Shown: positions 16,867-26,543 of the stretch, piece after piece
Layout of the letters: each line of letters starts with the position of its first letter
Position numbering within the stretch: the first letter of the stretch is position 1
From: Verrucomicrobiota bacterium
Lineage (GTDB): Bacteria > Verrucomicrobiota > Verrucomicrobiia > Limisphaerales > JADLHS01
DNA length: 41,401 bases
Assembly (NCBI GenBank): GCA_013140495.1
Contig: JABFSR010000043.1
Span: forward strand, 1-41,401
Direction: 5' to 3'
The notes under the pieces: generated by a model
The model's database searches: none
The model's input: the letters and a program-made list of their open reading frames with translations, nothing else
What the model was told of the DNA's origin: nothing
Translations under genes and position numbers: made by a program

Positions 16867-19800
16867 ATGAAACAGGTCTCCGTACTGCTGCTCGCTCTAG
16901 CCAACCTTGCGGCTGCCTTTGGAGGAACGAACGAGACTGCGGATGTGGCTTTCACCGCCGCAGTGGATGGCACGGAGCAACGCTATGTGATGGTACTGCC
17001 GGCGGGCTTCAAGCGTGAGCAACCTTACGATGTGTTGATCGCGTTGCACGGGCATGGCTCGGATCGCTGGCAATTTGTCCGCGACCAGCGCGATGAATGC
17101 CGTGCGGCAAGGGACATTGCGGCGACACATGGGATGATCTTCGTCTCGCCGGATTACCGCGCGAAAACTTCATGGATGGGCCCGAAGGCAGAAGCCGACC
17201 TCGTCCAGATCATTGGCGAGTTGAAGAAGACCCATCGCATATCGCGTGTGTTCCTATGCGGCGGCTCCATGGGCGGCACGGCGAGCCTGACGTTCGCGGC
17301 GTTGCATCCAGAACTTGCGGACGGTGTCGCGGCAATGAACGGCACGGCGAACCTGGTCGAGTATGCCGGATTTGCAGATGCAATTGTGGAATCCTTCGGC
17401 GGAAGCAAGTCGGCAATCCCTGATGAATATCGGAAGCGCAGCGCCGAATTCTGGCCGGAGCGATTCAACATGCCGGTTGGAATCACGGCGGGCGGCAAGG
17501 ACGACGTAGTACCGTCACAAAGCGTCGTGCGCCTGGCAAACGATCTGAAAGCACGCGGTCACGACGTGCTTTTGATCCACCGCGAAGACGGCGGTCATTC
17601 CACCACGTACGCCGATGCACGTGACATCCTTGAGTTCGTCAGTCGGAAAGCGTGGCCCGCAAGCGAGAGTTCCAAGCCGGCGTCACCCCGGACGTTGATC
17701 GAGTGGCGGTTTGATCGCCTCGGAGAACTCAATGGCTGGCAACCGAACAGTCACCTCACGGATGTCGTCATCACCAACGGCGCGCTCCGCTGCCGCGCAA
17801 TTGGCAGTGATCCCATTCTCGAACTGCAACCGCGTCTCAACATTCCCGTGACACCGTGGCAGGTGGTGGAGATCAGGCTCAAGGCGGACCACGATGGCAT
17901 CGCCGAACTGTTTTGGAGCGGGACGGATCAAGGTCGCTACGGCGGGTTCGCACAGGAAAAGACAACGAGATTTCCCGTGACCGGAGATGGCGCGTGGCAC
18001 ACGTATCGTCTTCGTCCATTCTGGCATGCGGAACGACAGCTTGTGCGGTTGCGATTTGACGTCTATGACGCGACCCGCTACGAACTGGAATCGATTCGGG
18101 TGATTGAGCCGGCACTGTCAACTGCAACGACGAACGCGGAGTTCGATTTCCGAACGGACGGATCAACCTGGCGGGGTGAAGACGGCGCAACCGTGACCAA
18201 CCAACCCGGCGCACTTTTGGTCACGTTAAATGAGCGAGCTGGTTTCGCTGCAGCGCCGCCAATGGACGTGGACGCGGGAGAGCGCAACTGGGGCAGCGTG
18301 CGGATGGCAGTAAATCGTGGCCAACATGCAACGCTGCTCTTTGCCACGTCTGCGCACAGCGGTCTCCACAGTTTTTCATTTCCCATCCACGCCGATGGTA
18401 ACGAGCACACCTACAATCTCGATCTCTTCGCCTCACCGCATTGGCGGGACCGGGCGATAACGCTGGCGCTGCGCCCCACCGACGATCCCACCGCGACGGC
18501 GCGCTTGAGTTGGCTCAAGGTGGCTGCGGCCCCGCAGGGCGAACCCGAACTCGAAGTCAGCTCGTTGGCAATCGAAGAATTCCCAACCCGAGCAAATCGT
18601 CCGCTCACGCTGGCCGCAATCGTGGAGAATCGCGGAGGCGACAGGGTTTCCGGACTCAGTGGTGAAATTCGATTGCCGAAGGGCGTGCAAATTCTTTCCA
18701 ACCTTGTGACAACCATCCCCGCGTTGGCGCCGGGCGAGAATGCAACGTTGCGCTGGCGTATCCAAGCGGATCGTCCGCTGGATGCTGAAGCCTCCGCACA
18801 GATCAGCGCAGTCAATGCTCCAGCCGCCAGCGCCAGCACCAGCCTGCAGTTCTCAGTGATCCCGAAAGTTTCGCAACGTGACTATGTGCCAAAGCCGAAA
18901 CCGGTGCGAGGGCCGTTCGAAGTTGGCGTCTATTACTTTCCTGGCTGGAAAACGGCCAGCCAATGGCAGCCGATCCAGCGGTTCCCCGAACGCCGTCCGG
19001 TGCTGGGCTGGTATCGCGAGGGCGAACCGGAGATCGCGGACTGGCACATCAAATGGGCGGTCGAACACGGCATCACATTCTTTGCCTACGATTGGTACTG
19101 GTCGCGTGGCGCACGCCAACTCGAACACGCGCTGCATGACGGCTACTTCAAGGCCCGCTACCGCTCGATGCTGAAGTTCTGCCTGCTCTGGGCCAACCAC
19201 AACGCGCCAGGTTCGCATTCTCTCGACGATTGCATGGATGTCACGCGCTTCTGGATCGCCAACTATTTCCAACGGCCCGAACACGTCACAGTGGATGGCA
19301 AGCCGCTGATGATCATCTTCGCACCGCAACGGTTGTACGAGGATCTCGGCGCGGACAAAGTGCGGGCGGCATTCGACCAGATGCGTGCAGAGTGTGTGAG
19401 CGCAGGCTTGAAGGGACTTTATCTGGTGGCGTGTGTAGCGGACGCAGCACAAGCACGCGAAGCGGCGGCGGCCGGATTCGACGGTGTTACCGGATACACA
19501 TGGCCGCATCTGGGCGTAACTGCCGGGGAATTCCGCGCTCCGTTTTCCACAATCCTTGATGGCTACCGCCGCAACTGGCAACACATGCTCGACACGGCGA
19601 ACATTTCGTTGCTGCCACCGATCTGTGGCGGTTGGGACAGCCGTCCGTGGCACGGCGAAAATGATTTCATCCGCTACGACCGCACGCCGGAGTTGTTCCG
19701 TCAACATTTGCGCAATGCGCGGCAACTACTCGAATCCCGGCCGGCCAATCCGCGCCTGCGGAACGTGCTGATTGTTGAGGCCTGGAATGAATGGGGCGAA

Positions 19801-20376
19801 GGCGCGTATATCGAACCGCACCGCGAGTTCGGCTTCGGTTATCTGGATGCGATCCGTGAAGCGCTCACGGATGCCCGCAGTGCTCACACCGACTTTGCGC
19901 CCACGGACATCGGTCGCGGCCCCTTCGACGTGGTGAGCAGCATCGGCAACCAAACATCTTGGAAGTTCAACGAGAACGACGGCGGCTGGCACGGCTTGAT
20001 GAATGTCTCCACCACTGGCATTACGAACGGGGCGTTGACCTTCCGCACGACAGCAGGAGATCCCGCGCTCGTCAGTCCACCACTCGCAGCACGGGCTGCG
20101 GAATTTGGCAAGTTGCGCTTCCGCATGAGGCTGACCGCCGGGAGCGGGAGTTCGGTGACAGATCACGGACAGATTTATTGGAGCTCGGAGACAATTCCGG
20201 AAAGCGCCGCGACCAGCGCAAGCTTCGAGGTGATAGCTGATGGCAAGTGGCACGAACACGAAGTGGACGTCGCGAAGAATCCCCGCTGGCGCGGGCGAAT
20301 CACGCGACTGCGCTTCGATCCCTGCGAGCAGAGCGGTTTGAAGGTGGAATTGGACTGGCTGCGCTTAACTCCATGA
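16867..20376 (+). CDS. Fusion of alpha/beta-hydrolase esterase and WbsX/GH99-like domain
   Basis: The 1169-residue secreted protein has a signal peptide MKQVSVLLLALANLAAAFGG. Residues about 25-265 are an alpha/beta hydrolase with HGHG oxyanion motif (61-64), nucleophile S134 in GGSMGG, acid D212 or D213 (GGKDDVVPSQ) and H244 (EDGGHSTTY), as in feruloyl/acetyl esterases and prolyl-oligopeptidase relatives. Two beta-sandwich modules (about 275-420 and 420-555) and a CARDB/NEW3-like module (about 560-665) follow. Residues about 685-990 match the WbsX/GH99-like family: VGVYYFPGW, GITFFAYDWYWSRG and the signature WNEWGEGAYIEPHREFG. A last beta-sandwich ends the chain. The order suggests one enzyme that removes acyl groups and attacks a glycan, while binding it at several sites. 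The next gene overlaps by ATGA. Confidence 0.82.
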   Translation: MKQVSVLLLALANLAAAFGGTNETADVAFTAAVDGTEQRYVMVLPAGFKREQPYDVLIALHGHGSDRWQFVRDQRDECRAARDIAATHGMIFVSPDYRAKTSWMGPKAEADLVQIIGELKKTHRISRVFLCGGSMGGTASLTFAALHPELADGVAAMNGTANLVEYAGFADAIVESFGGSKSAIPDEYRKRSAEFWPERFNMPVGITAGGKDDVVPSQSVVRLANDLKARGHDVLLIHREDGGHSTTYADARDILEFVSRKAWPASESSKPASPRTLIEWRFDRLGELNGWQPNSHLTDVVITNGALRCRAIGSDPILELQPRLNIPVTPWQVVEIRLKADHDGIAELFWSGTDQGRYGGFAQEKTTRFPVTGDGAWHTYRLRPFWHAERQLVRLRFDVYDATRYELESIRVIEPALSTATTNAEFDFRTDGSTWRGEDGATVTNQPGALLVTLNERAGFAAAPPMDVDAGERNWGSVRMAVNRGQHATLLFATSAHSGLHSFSFPIHADGNEHTYNLDLFASPHWRDRAITLALRPTDDPTATARLSWLKVAAAPQGEPELEVSSLAIEEFPTRANRPLTLAAIVENRGGDRVSGLSGEIRLPKGVQILSNLVTTIPALAPGENATLRWRIQADRPLDAEASAQISAVNAPAASASTSLQFSVIPKVSQRDYVPKPKPVRGPFEVGVYYFPGWKTASQWQPIQRFPERRPVLGWYREGEPEIADWHIKWAVEHGITFFAYDWYWSRGARQLEHALHDGYFKARYRSMLKFCLLWANHNAPGSHSLDDCMDVTRFWIANYFQRPEHVTVDGKPLMIIFAPQRLYEDLGADKVRAAFDQMRAECVSAGLKGLYLVACVADAAQAREAAAAGFDGVTGYTWPHLGVTAGEFRAPFSTILDGYRRNWQHMLDTANISLLPPICGGWDSRPWHGENDFIRYDRTPELFRQHLRNARQLLESRPANPRLRNVLIVEAWNEWGEGAYIEPHREFGFGYLDAIREALTDARSAHTDFAPTDIGRGPFDVVSSIGNQTSWKFNENDGGWHGLMNVSTTGITNGALTFRTTAGDPALVSPPLAARAAEFGKLRFRMRLTAGSGSSVTDHGQIYWSSETIPESAATSASFEVIADGKWHEHEVDVAKNPRWRGRITRLRFDPCEQSGLKVELDWLRLTP

Positions 20377-22460
20377 AAACTCAAATGCAATTACGGTATG
20401 TGCTTCCAGGCCTGTTGCTGATCACCAGTGCGTTCGCGGCGGACCAAACCCTCGTCAAGTTCGCCGGCGTGACCGACCCCGCGAAATTTCCCACCAGCGA
20501 CGCTGTCGTCAGGATCGTCAAAAGTCGCGCGGGTTCGGCGCTGCTCCTTACCACCGGCACGAATCAAACCTGGCCCGGCGTCACGTTGCCTGCGCCGGAT
20601 GGTCACTGGGATTTGTCGCCCTTTTCGCAGGTGACTGTGAAGGTGAAGAATGTTGGCATCAACCGGGGCACGCTGAATTGCCGGGTGGATAATCCGGGCG
20701 CGGATGGCACCAAGAACTGTCTCAACGGCTCGCTCTCGCTCAACCCAGGCCAGAGCGACACGTTGAGGGTCCTGCTGCGGCGCGCGAGCGATGACAAGCT
20801 GGGTGGGAGACTGTTCGGCCTACGAGGATATCCAGTTGCCGCTGGAGGGGCGGGGACGGTCAACCCATCGAACATCACACAAATTCTTCTCTTTGTGAGC
20901 CAGCCCAAAGAAGGCCACGTCTTCGAAGTGGAAGAACTTCGCGCCACGGGTGATTACACGCCTCCGACCGCGTGGACCGCTGATGCTGATCCTTTCTTTC
21001 CGTTCATTGACACCTTCGGCCAATACAAACACAAGGATTGGCCCGGAAAAATCCATTCGCTGGCCGAACTCCAACAGCGACGCGAGGCTGAAGCAAGGGA
21101 ACTCGCTGCGCAGTCAGGCCCGAAGGATTGGGACAAATACGGTGGCTGGGCGAAGGGGCCAAAACTGGCGGCCAGTGGTTACTTCCGCACGGAGAAGTAT
21201 CGCGGCAAGTGGTGGCTTGTGGATCCCGACGGCCACCTGTTCTTTTCACACGGCATTGATTGCGTGCGGATGATTGACACCACACCCGTTGAAGAGCGCA
21301 CGAGTTGGTTTGCAGATTTTCCGGGCGAGCAGCCGGAGTTCAGGGAGTTTCTCGGCAGCGGCTACGCGCTCAAGGGGCATTACGCGGGGCGGTCTCCGAA
21401 GTGTTTCGCCTTCGCCGCCGCGAACTTGAAGCGCAAATACGGTTCGGACTGGAGACCGGTTTATGCCGAAGTGATTCACCAGCGCCTGCGCAGTTGGGGT
21501 TTCAACACCATCGCGAATTGGTCCGACTCCGGCGTGTTCCTCATGCGCCGCACGCCTTACACCGACACCGTTGGCTCGCACGGCGCCCGGATGATCGAGG
21601 GCAGTGAAGGCTACTGGGGCAAGTTCCCAGATGTATTTGATCCCAGTTTTAGCAACAACGTCCGACAAGCGATGCAGGCCAAGCAAGGCGGCACGGCCAA
21701 TGACCCGTGGTGCATCGGCTACTTTTCCGACAATGAAATGTCCTGGGGCGACGAAACTTCGCTTGCACTCGGTGCACTCAAATCGCCGCCGGATCAGGCT
21801 GCGAAGGTTGAGTTCATCGCCGGGCTAAAGGCGAAGTATGGTGATATTGCAAAACTCAACGCGACCTGGGGTGCCAGCCACAATTCATGGGACGCGCTGC
21901 GCGAAAGCCGGGGCGCACCTGACATACACAAAGCCCGCGCAGACCTCACCGCCTTTTACACGAAGTCAGCCGAGACGTATTTCCGCACCGTGCGCGACGC
22001 CATCAAATCCGTGGCTCCAAACCAACTCTATCTGGGTTGCCGCTTCGCATGGGTGAACGATCTGGCCGATCGGGCTGCCGCCAAGTATTGCGACGTCATC
22101 AGTTACAACCTTTACCAGCGCAGCGTGGCTGGTTTCAAGAATCCCAGCAGCGCCAAGCCGCTGATCATCGGCGAATTTCATTTTGGCTCGCTGGATCGCG
22201 GGATGTTTCACACCGGCCTCGTGCCCGTGGAGAACCAGGCCGCCCGAGCCAAGGCCTACAAGGAATACGTGCTCGGCGCGCTGAAGCATCCGCAGTTCGT
22301 GGGCACGCACTGGTTCCAATGGATGGATGAGCCAACCACGGGCCGGATCTACGACGAGGAGAATTACCAGATCGGCTTCCTCGACATCGCGGACACGCCA
22401 TACCTCGAAACCATTACCGCCAGCCGCGAAGTGGGTGACAAGCTTTACCGCCATCCATGA
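20373..22460 (+). CDS. Secreted clan-A glycoside hydrolase, GH50/GH42-like
   Basis: The ATG at 20373 overlaps the previous stop as ATGA, a strong sign of translational coupling, and begins a signal peptide (MKTQMQLRYVLPGLLLITSA, cleavage about AFA). The product is 695 residues. An N-terminal beta-sandwich (about 25-195) precedes a TIM barrel. Barrel motifs are KWWLVDPDGHLFFSHGID (279-296), LRSWGFNTIANWSDSG (372-387), GYFSDNEMSWGDE (449-461) and IIGEFHFGSLDRG (598-610). N454-E455 is the likely acid/base pair and E601 the likely nucleophile, as in retaining clan GH-A enzymes. The DPDGHLFFS and GYFxDNE patterns recall GH50 agarases and GH42-like beta-galactosidases. The exact linkage is not decidable by eye. 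Confidence 0.8.
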   Translation: MKTQMQLRYVLPGLLLITSAFAADQTLVKFAGVTDPAKFPTSDAVVRIVKSRAGSALLLTTGTNQTWPGVTLPAPDGHWDLSPFSQVTVKVKNVGINRGTLNCRVDNPGADGTKNCLNGSLSLNPGQSDTLRVLLRRASDDKLGGRLFGLRGYPVAAGGAGTVNPSNITQILLFVSQPKEGHVFEVEELRATGDYTPPTAWTADADPFFPFIDTFGQYKHKDWPGKIHSLAELQQRREAEARELAAQSGPKDWDKYGGWAKGPKLAASGYFRTEKYRGKWWLVDPDGHLFFSHGIDCVRMIDTTPVEERTSWFADFPGEQPEFREFLGSGYALKGHYAGRSPKCFAFAAANLKRKYGSDWRPVYAEVIHQRLRSWGFNTIANWSDSGVFLMRRTPYTDTVGSHGARMIEGSEGYWGKFPDVFDPSFSNNVRQAMQAKQGGTANDPWCIGYFSDNEMSWGDETSLALGALKSPPDQAAKVEFIAGLKAKYGDIAKLNATWGASHNSWDALRESRGAPDIHKARADLTAFYTKSAETYFRTVRDAIKSVAPNQLYLGCRFAWVNDLADRAAAKYCDVISYNLYQRSVAGFKNPSSAKPLIIGEFHFGSLDRGMFHTGLVPVENQAARAKAYKEYVLGALKHPQFVGTHWFQWMDEPTTGRIYDEENYQIGFLDIADTPYLETITASREVGDKLYRHP

Positions 22461-22544
22461 CATTCCGCCACTGCCGCTCAACAAAACGTTTGCGAGATAC
22501 GCGTCGCGAAGCTAAATCTAGCTGTGACCCGCGACGTAACGCCA

Positions 22545-23393
22545 ATGAAACAAACCACCCCCTTCTCGCGCGGATTCACACTCATTGAGTTGCTGGTGGT
22601 GATTGCCATCATCGCCATCCTTGCGTCCATGCTCTTGCCCGCGTTGAGCCGGGCCAAGGCCAAGGCACAGCAGATCGGTTGTCTTAACAATTACCGGCAG
22701 CTTCAAATTTGCTGGCAGATGTACAGCGATGACCAGCAGGAAAACCTCCCGGCCAATGAAGCGCTTGTTTACGTTGCATCCCGCACTGCCTTGACGACCA
22801 AGGCAAATTCGTGGCTGCACGGCAATGCCTACACGGACGCAAACCTGACGAACATCCAAAACGGGGCGCTGTTCCGCTACAACCAGTCGGTCGGCATCTA
22901 TAAATGCCCGGCGGACATCTCGACCGTTCGAGACCAGGGACAAATTCCCCGTTCGCGTTCCGTGTCCATGAGCATTTATATGAACGCCATCACAAACCAG
23001 CGTGACTCCGATTACCGGAAGTGCTGGCACAAGACCTCGCAGATACTCAGGCCCGGTCCCTCTCGCGCGCTTGTGTTCATTGACGAACATGAAAAGAGCA
23101 TCCAGCAATCCACGTTTTGCGTGAACGCCAACAACTTTCAGCTCTTCGGCACGGCCCAGTGGGATTGGATCAGCTTCCCAGCGACACGGCACAACAACGG
23201 TTGCACTTTCACCTTCGCCGACGGCCACGCTGAAATATGGCGCTGGCGGGAGTCGAGAACCATGGAGATCAGCAAAAGAAATCCGCCACCATGGAATTGG
23301 ATTGCCTGGCCGGCCAACCCCTCGTCCGGAGTCAACGACCGCGATCTGGGCCGGCTATTTGAAGTCGTGCCGGAGAAGGTGCCGATTTTTTGA
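22545..23393 (+). CDS. Prepilin-type (type II pseudopilin-like) protein with H-X9-DG motif
   Basis: The ATG at 22545 gives 282 residues. The short leader ends in SRG before [14 protein letters not shown], the prepilin peptidase site with N-methylated F and conserved E at +5. A hydrophobic helix and the SRAKAKAQ segment follow. Near the C-terminus [18 protein letters not shown] contains H, nine residues, then DG, the H-X9-DG feature of a large prepilin-like family expanded in Planctomycetes, Verrucomicrobia and Lentisphaerae. These proteins number in the dozens to hundreds per genome and their role is unresolved. They may be displayed or secreted rather than built into pili. It sits between two glycosidase genes, 84 bp after one and 179 bp before the next. 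Confidence 0.93.
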   Translation: MKQTTPFSRGFTLIELLVVIAIIAILASMLLPALSRAKAKAQQIGCLNNYRQLQICWQMYSDDQQENLPANEALVYVASRTALTTKANSWLHGNAYTDANLTNIQNGALFRYNQSVGIYKCPADISTVRDQGQIPRSRSVSMSIYMNAITNQRDSDYRKCWHKTSQILRPGPSRALVFIDEHEKSIQQSTFCVNANNFQLFGTAQWDWISFPATRHNNGCTFTFADGHAEIWRWRESRTMEISKRNPPPWNWIAWPANPSSGVNDRDLGRLFEVVPEKVPIF

Positions 23394-23572
23394 ATCACGA
23401 GCGCAAGTGGTCTTCGCTCCCCCTGAATTCTCACGCGACACTTTGTTTCGTCAACCGCGTCGCATCCCAAACTTCGTTCTCAACTCGTGCCATGACCATT
23501 GCCATTGTGACCGCTGCCACCGAACCGCAAGAAATTGCTTTTTAAGCCCGCCGATCGCAGCGAGAATCCGGC

Positions 23573-26536
23573 ATGGGTAAGTTGAAGCTGCTTCTATTGT
23601 GCGGCCCACTGCTTGCGGCGCTGGCATGCGCCGAGGATAGGCTCGCTCTTGATTTCCAAAAACCACCTTTCTCCTCCCGACCTTGGACCTACTGGATGTG
23701 GATGGATGGCAACCTCAGCCGCGAGGGGCTTACTGCCGATCTTGAAGCGATGCAACGCGCAGGCATTGGCGGCGTCATCATCATGGAGGTGGACGTTGGA
23801 ATTCCCAAAGGCCCGGTCAAATTCATGAGCGCCGAGTGGCGGCAGCTTTTCACACACGTCGTCAACGAAGCCGAAAGACTCGGCCTGCAAATCACGCTCA
23901 ACGCCGGCCCTGGATGGACCGGCAGCGGCGGACCGTGGGTCAAGCCCGGGCAATCCATGCAACACCTCGTCGCCAGCTCGATTGATGTCAGCGGGCCAAC
24001 CAACTTTAGCGCGTTGCTGCCTCGCCCGACTCCGCGCAAGCCGTATTTCGGCACCGGCGGACTGCCACCGGAATTACTCAAGGCACAGAACGAGTTTTAT
24101 CGCGATGTCGCCGTGCTTGCTTTCCCAACGCCTGTTGGAAACGAACGCATCGCCGACACGGATCACAAGGCGCTTTATGTGCGTGATCCATATTCATCCA
24201 TGCCCGGTGTGAAACCATTCATTCCCTCATCTGCGAATTATCCCATGCCACCTGCGGGCACAACGATTGGCTCGGGAACGATTCTCAATATCAGCGATCA
24301 TCTGGATGCCGATGGCAAACTGACCTGGACCGCACCTGCGGGCAACTGGACGGTCGTGCGTTTCGGTCGAACCAGCACCGGCGCAAACACGCGGCCCGCG
24401 CCCGCGCCCGGCCTGGGGCTGGAATCAGACAAGTTCGACAAATCTGCGCTGGACGCTCATTTCGACCAGTTCGTTGGCTCTCTCTTGCGTGAAATCGGTC
24501 CGCGCAAGAACAAGGACGCGGGTTTGACTTCGCTGCACATTGACAGTTGGGAGATGGGCGCGCAGAACTGGACCGGCGCATTTCGCGACGAGTTCAAACG
24601 CCGCCGTGGTTACGACGCTTTGCGCTATCTGCCGGTCATGACCGGTCGTGTGGTTGAAAGCCGGGAGGTTTCTGAGAGGTTTCTTTGGGACGTGCGACAG
24701 ACAGCGCAGGAATTGGTCATCGAAAACCACGCGCAACACTTGAAAGAACTCGGACGGCAACATGGCCTCGGACTCTCGATCGAACCTTACGACATGAACC
24801 CGACAGCGGACTTGAACCTCGGCGCGGTGGCTGACGTGCCGATGTGCGAGTTTTGGGCGAACTGCTTTGAGTCCTGGTACAGCGTCTTCGAAGCGTCGTC
24901 CATTGCTCACACCGGCGGCAAACGCATCGTGGCAGCGGAGTCGTTCACGTCCGACGACAAGGAGCGCTGGCAGTTTCATCCGGGTAGTTTGAAAGCACTG
25001 GGCGATTGGGCATTTTGCACCGGCGTAAATCGCATCGTGTTCCACCGCTATGCTCATCAGCCGTGGCTGGATCGCGCACCCGGCATGACCATGGGACCTT
25101 ACGGCGTCCACTGGGAACGCACTCAAACGTGGTGGGACATGGTGCCGGATTTTCACGAGTATCTCGCGCGTTGCCAGTTCCTGTTGCGACAGGGTGACGC
25201 CGTGGCCGATATTCTCTACCTCACGCCAGAAGGAGCTCCGCAGGTTTTCCGTCCACCGAAGTCAGCCGTTCGCGGCAATCCGCCCGATCATTTGGAATAC
25301 AACTTCAACGCGTGCTCGCCTGACATGCTTATCGCTCGCGCCAGTGTGAAGCGCGGACAAATCATTTTCCCCGGCGGCACGAGCTATCGCCTGCTTGCGC
25401 TGCCGAACGTGGACACAATGACACCAACACTCCTGCGCAAGGTAAAGGACCTGGCGAAAGCCGGGGCCACGATTGTAGGCGCGCCACCACGCAAATCGCC
25501 GAGTTTGGTGAACTATCCCCAGTGCGATGTCGAGGTGCGAAACCTGGCCCGCGAGATTTGGGGCGACAGCGCGATGCCACAGAGTGTCGCCACGCGCAAG
25601 CTTGGCCGGGGGCGCGTGTTCTGGGGTGGTGATCTCACCAAGCACACCGAGCAGGGAGGATTGCCGGAGGATGCGGTGTTTGAGATTTATCCCGACTACA
25701 TCGGATTGTCTTCAATCCTGCGCGCAGATGGACTGCCTGCGGATTTTGAATCGGATGGCCCATTGCGCTTTACCCATCGGCGCGAAGGCGACACTGAAAT
25801 CTACTTCGTCGCAAATCGCAGCGCCGAAACTTCCATCCAGACAGCCAGGTTTCGAGTGAAGGGAAAAGCTCCAGAGTTATGGAATCCGTTGAACGGTGAA
25901 TTGCGCCGCGCGCAGGTTTGGGAAGAACGCGAGGAGCGGACATTCGTGCCACTGAAACTCGATCCGCATGGCTCGGTGTTCGTTGTTTTCCGCGATCGAA
26001 GCAAAGCTCCTCGTGGAAAGCAGGGTCGGAACTGGGAAGAATTTGCCACAACCCAAAGCATCACGGGCCCGTGGGATGTCAGTTTCCAAAGTAATCGTGG
26101 AGCTCCGGAAAAAATCGGGCTCGATACCTTGCTCGATTGGTCCAAGCACCCGGACCTCGGCGTGAAATTTTTCAGCGGCAAGGCGACATACAGGACCACC
26201 TTTGTGTTTAATCCGATCTCCGGAGGCCAACAACAGAAACACTTTCTGGATCTCGGTCGTGTCGAAGTCATGGCCCGCGTGCGGCTCAACGGCAAGGACA
26301 TTGGCGTGGTTTGGAAGTCTCCATACCGCGTGGACGTGGGCGACGCTTTGAAGCCCGGCGAGAATGTGCTCGAAGTTACCGTGGCCAATCTCTGGCCGAA
26401 TCGGTTGATCGGTGACGCTGGCCTGCCCGAACAGGAACGCATCGCAAAGACCACATGGAATCCATTCACCAAAGACACCACTCTGCTGGAGTCGGGATTG
26501 CTCGGACCAGTGAGTTTGCAGATTTCAAAGCCCTGA
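23573..26536 (+). CDS. GH106-like alpha-L-rhamnosidase
   Basis: The 987-residue protein has signal MGKLKLLLLCGPLLAALACA; C19 could alternatively be a lipid-attachment site. The N-terminus matches GH106: PPFSSRPWTYWMWMDGNLS (31-49), EGLTADLEAMQRAGIGGV (51-68), IPKGPVKFMSAEWRQLFTHV (77-96), GPGWTGSGGPW (112-122). Barrel acids conserved in context are E327 (DSWEMGAQNWT), E404 (SIEPYD), E426 and E456 (AAESFTS). I do not assign the catalytic pair. The C-terminal 150 residues are a GH2-like sugar-binding beta-sandwich (LDLGRVEVMARVRLNGKD, GVVWKSPYRVDVG, VTVANLWPNRLIGD). Length is normal for GH106, whose members release L-rhamnose from pectic or similar glycans. The next gene begins 7 bp after the stop. 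Confidence 0.88.
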   Translation: MGKLKLLLLCGPLLAALACAEDRLALDFQKPPFSSRPWTYWMWMDGNLSREGLTADLEAMQRAGIGGVIIMEVDVGIPKGPVKFMSAEWRQLFTHVVNEAERLGLQITLNAGPGWTGSGGPWVKPGQSMQHLVASSIDVSGPTNFSALLPRPTPRKPYFGTGGLPPELLKAQNEFYRDVAVLAFPTPVGNERIADTDHKALYVRDPYSSMPGVKPFIPSSANYPMPPAGTTIGSGTILNISDHLDADGKLTWTAPAGNWTVVRFGRTSTGANTRPAPAPGLGLESDKFDKSALDAHFDQFVGSLLREIGPRKNKDAGLTSLHIDSWEMGAQNWTGAFRDEFKRRRGYDALRYLPVMTGRVVESREVSERFLWDVRQTAQELVIENHAQHLKELGRQHGLGLSIEPYDMNPTADLNLGAVADVPMCEFWANCFESWYSVFEASSIAHTGGKRIVAAESFTSDDKERWQFHPGSLKALGDWAFCTGVNRIVFHRYAHQPWLDRAPGMTMGPYGVHWERTQTWWDMVPDFHEYLARCQFLLRQGDAVADILYLTPEGAPQVFRPPKSAVRGNPPDHLEYNFNACSPDMLIARASVKRGQIIFPGGTSYRLLALPNVDTMTPTLLRKVKDLAKAGATIVGAPPRKSPSLVNYPQCDVEVRNLAREIWGDSAMPQSVATRKLGRGRVFWGGDLTKHTEQGGLPEDAVFEIYPDYIGLSSILRADGLPADFESDGPLRFTHRREGDTEIYFVANRSAETSIQTARFRVKGKAPELWNPLNGELRRAQVWEEREERTFVPLKLDPHGSVFVVFRDRSKAPRGKQGRNWEEFATTQSITGPWDVSFQSNRGAPEKIGLDTLLDWSKHPDLGVKFFSGKATYRTTFVFNPISGGQQQKHFLDLGRVEVMARVRLNGKDIGVVWKSPYRVDVGDALKPGENVLEVTVANLWPNRLIGDAGLPEQERIAKTTWNPFTKDTTLLESGLLGPVSLQISKP

Positions 26537-26543
26537 CCATAAC

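Noticed and set aside
15438..16973. 511-codon open frame on the minus strand
   Set aside because: It lies antisense across the six-hairpin glycosidase and the start of the esterase fusion; Arg/His-rich and without domain signatures.
18853..19725. 290-codon open frame on the minus strand
   Set aside because: It is antisense to the WbsX-like domain; no motif or start signal.
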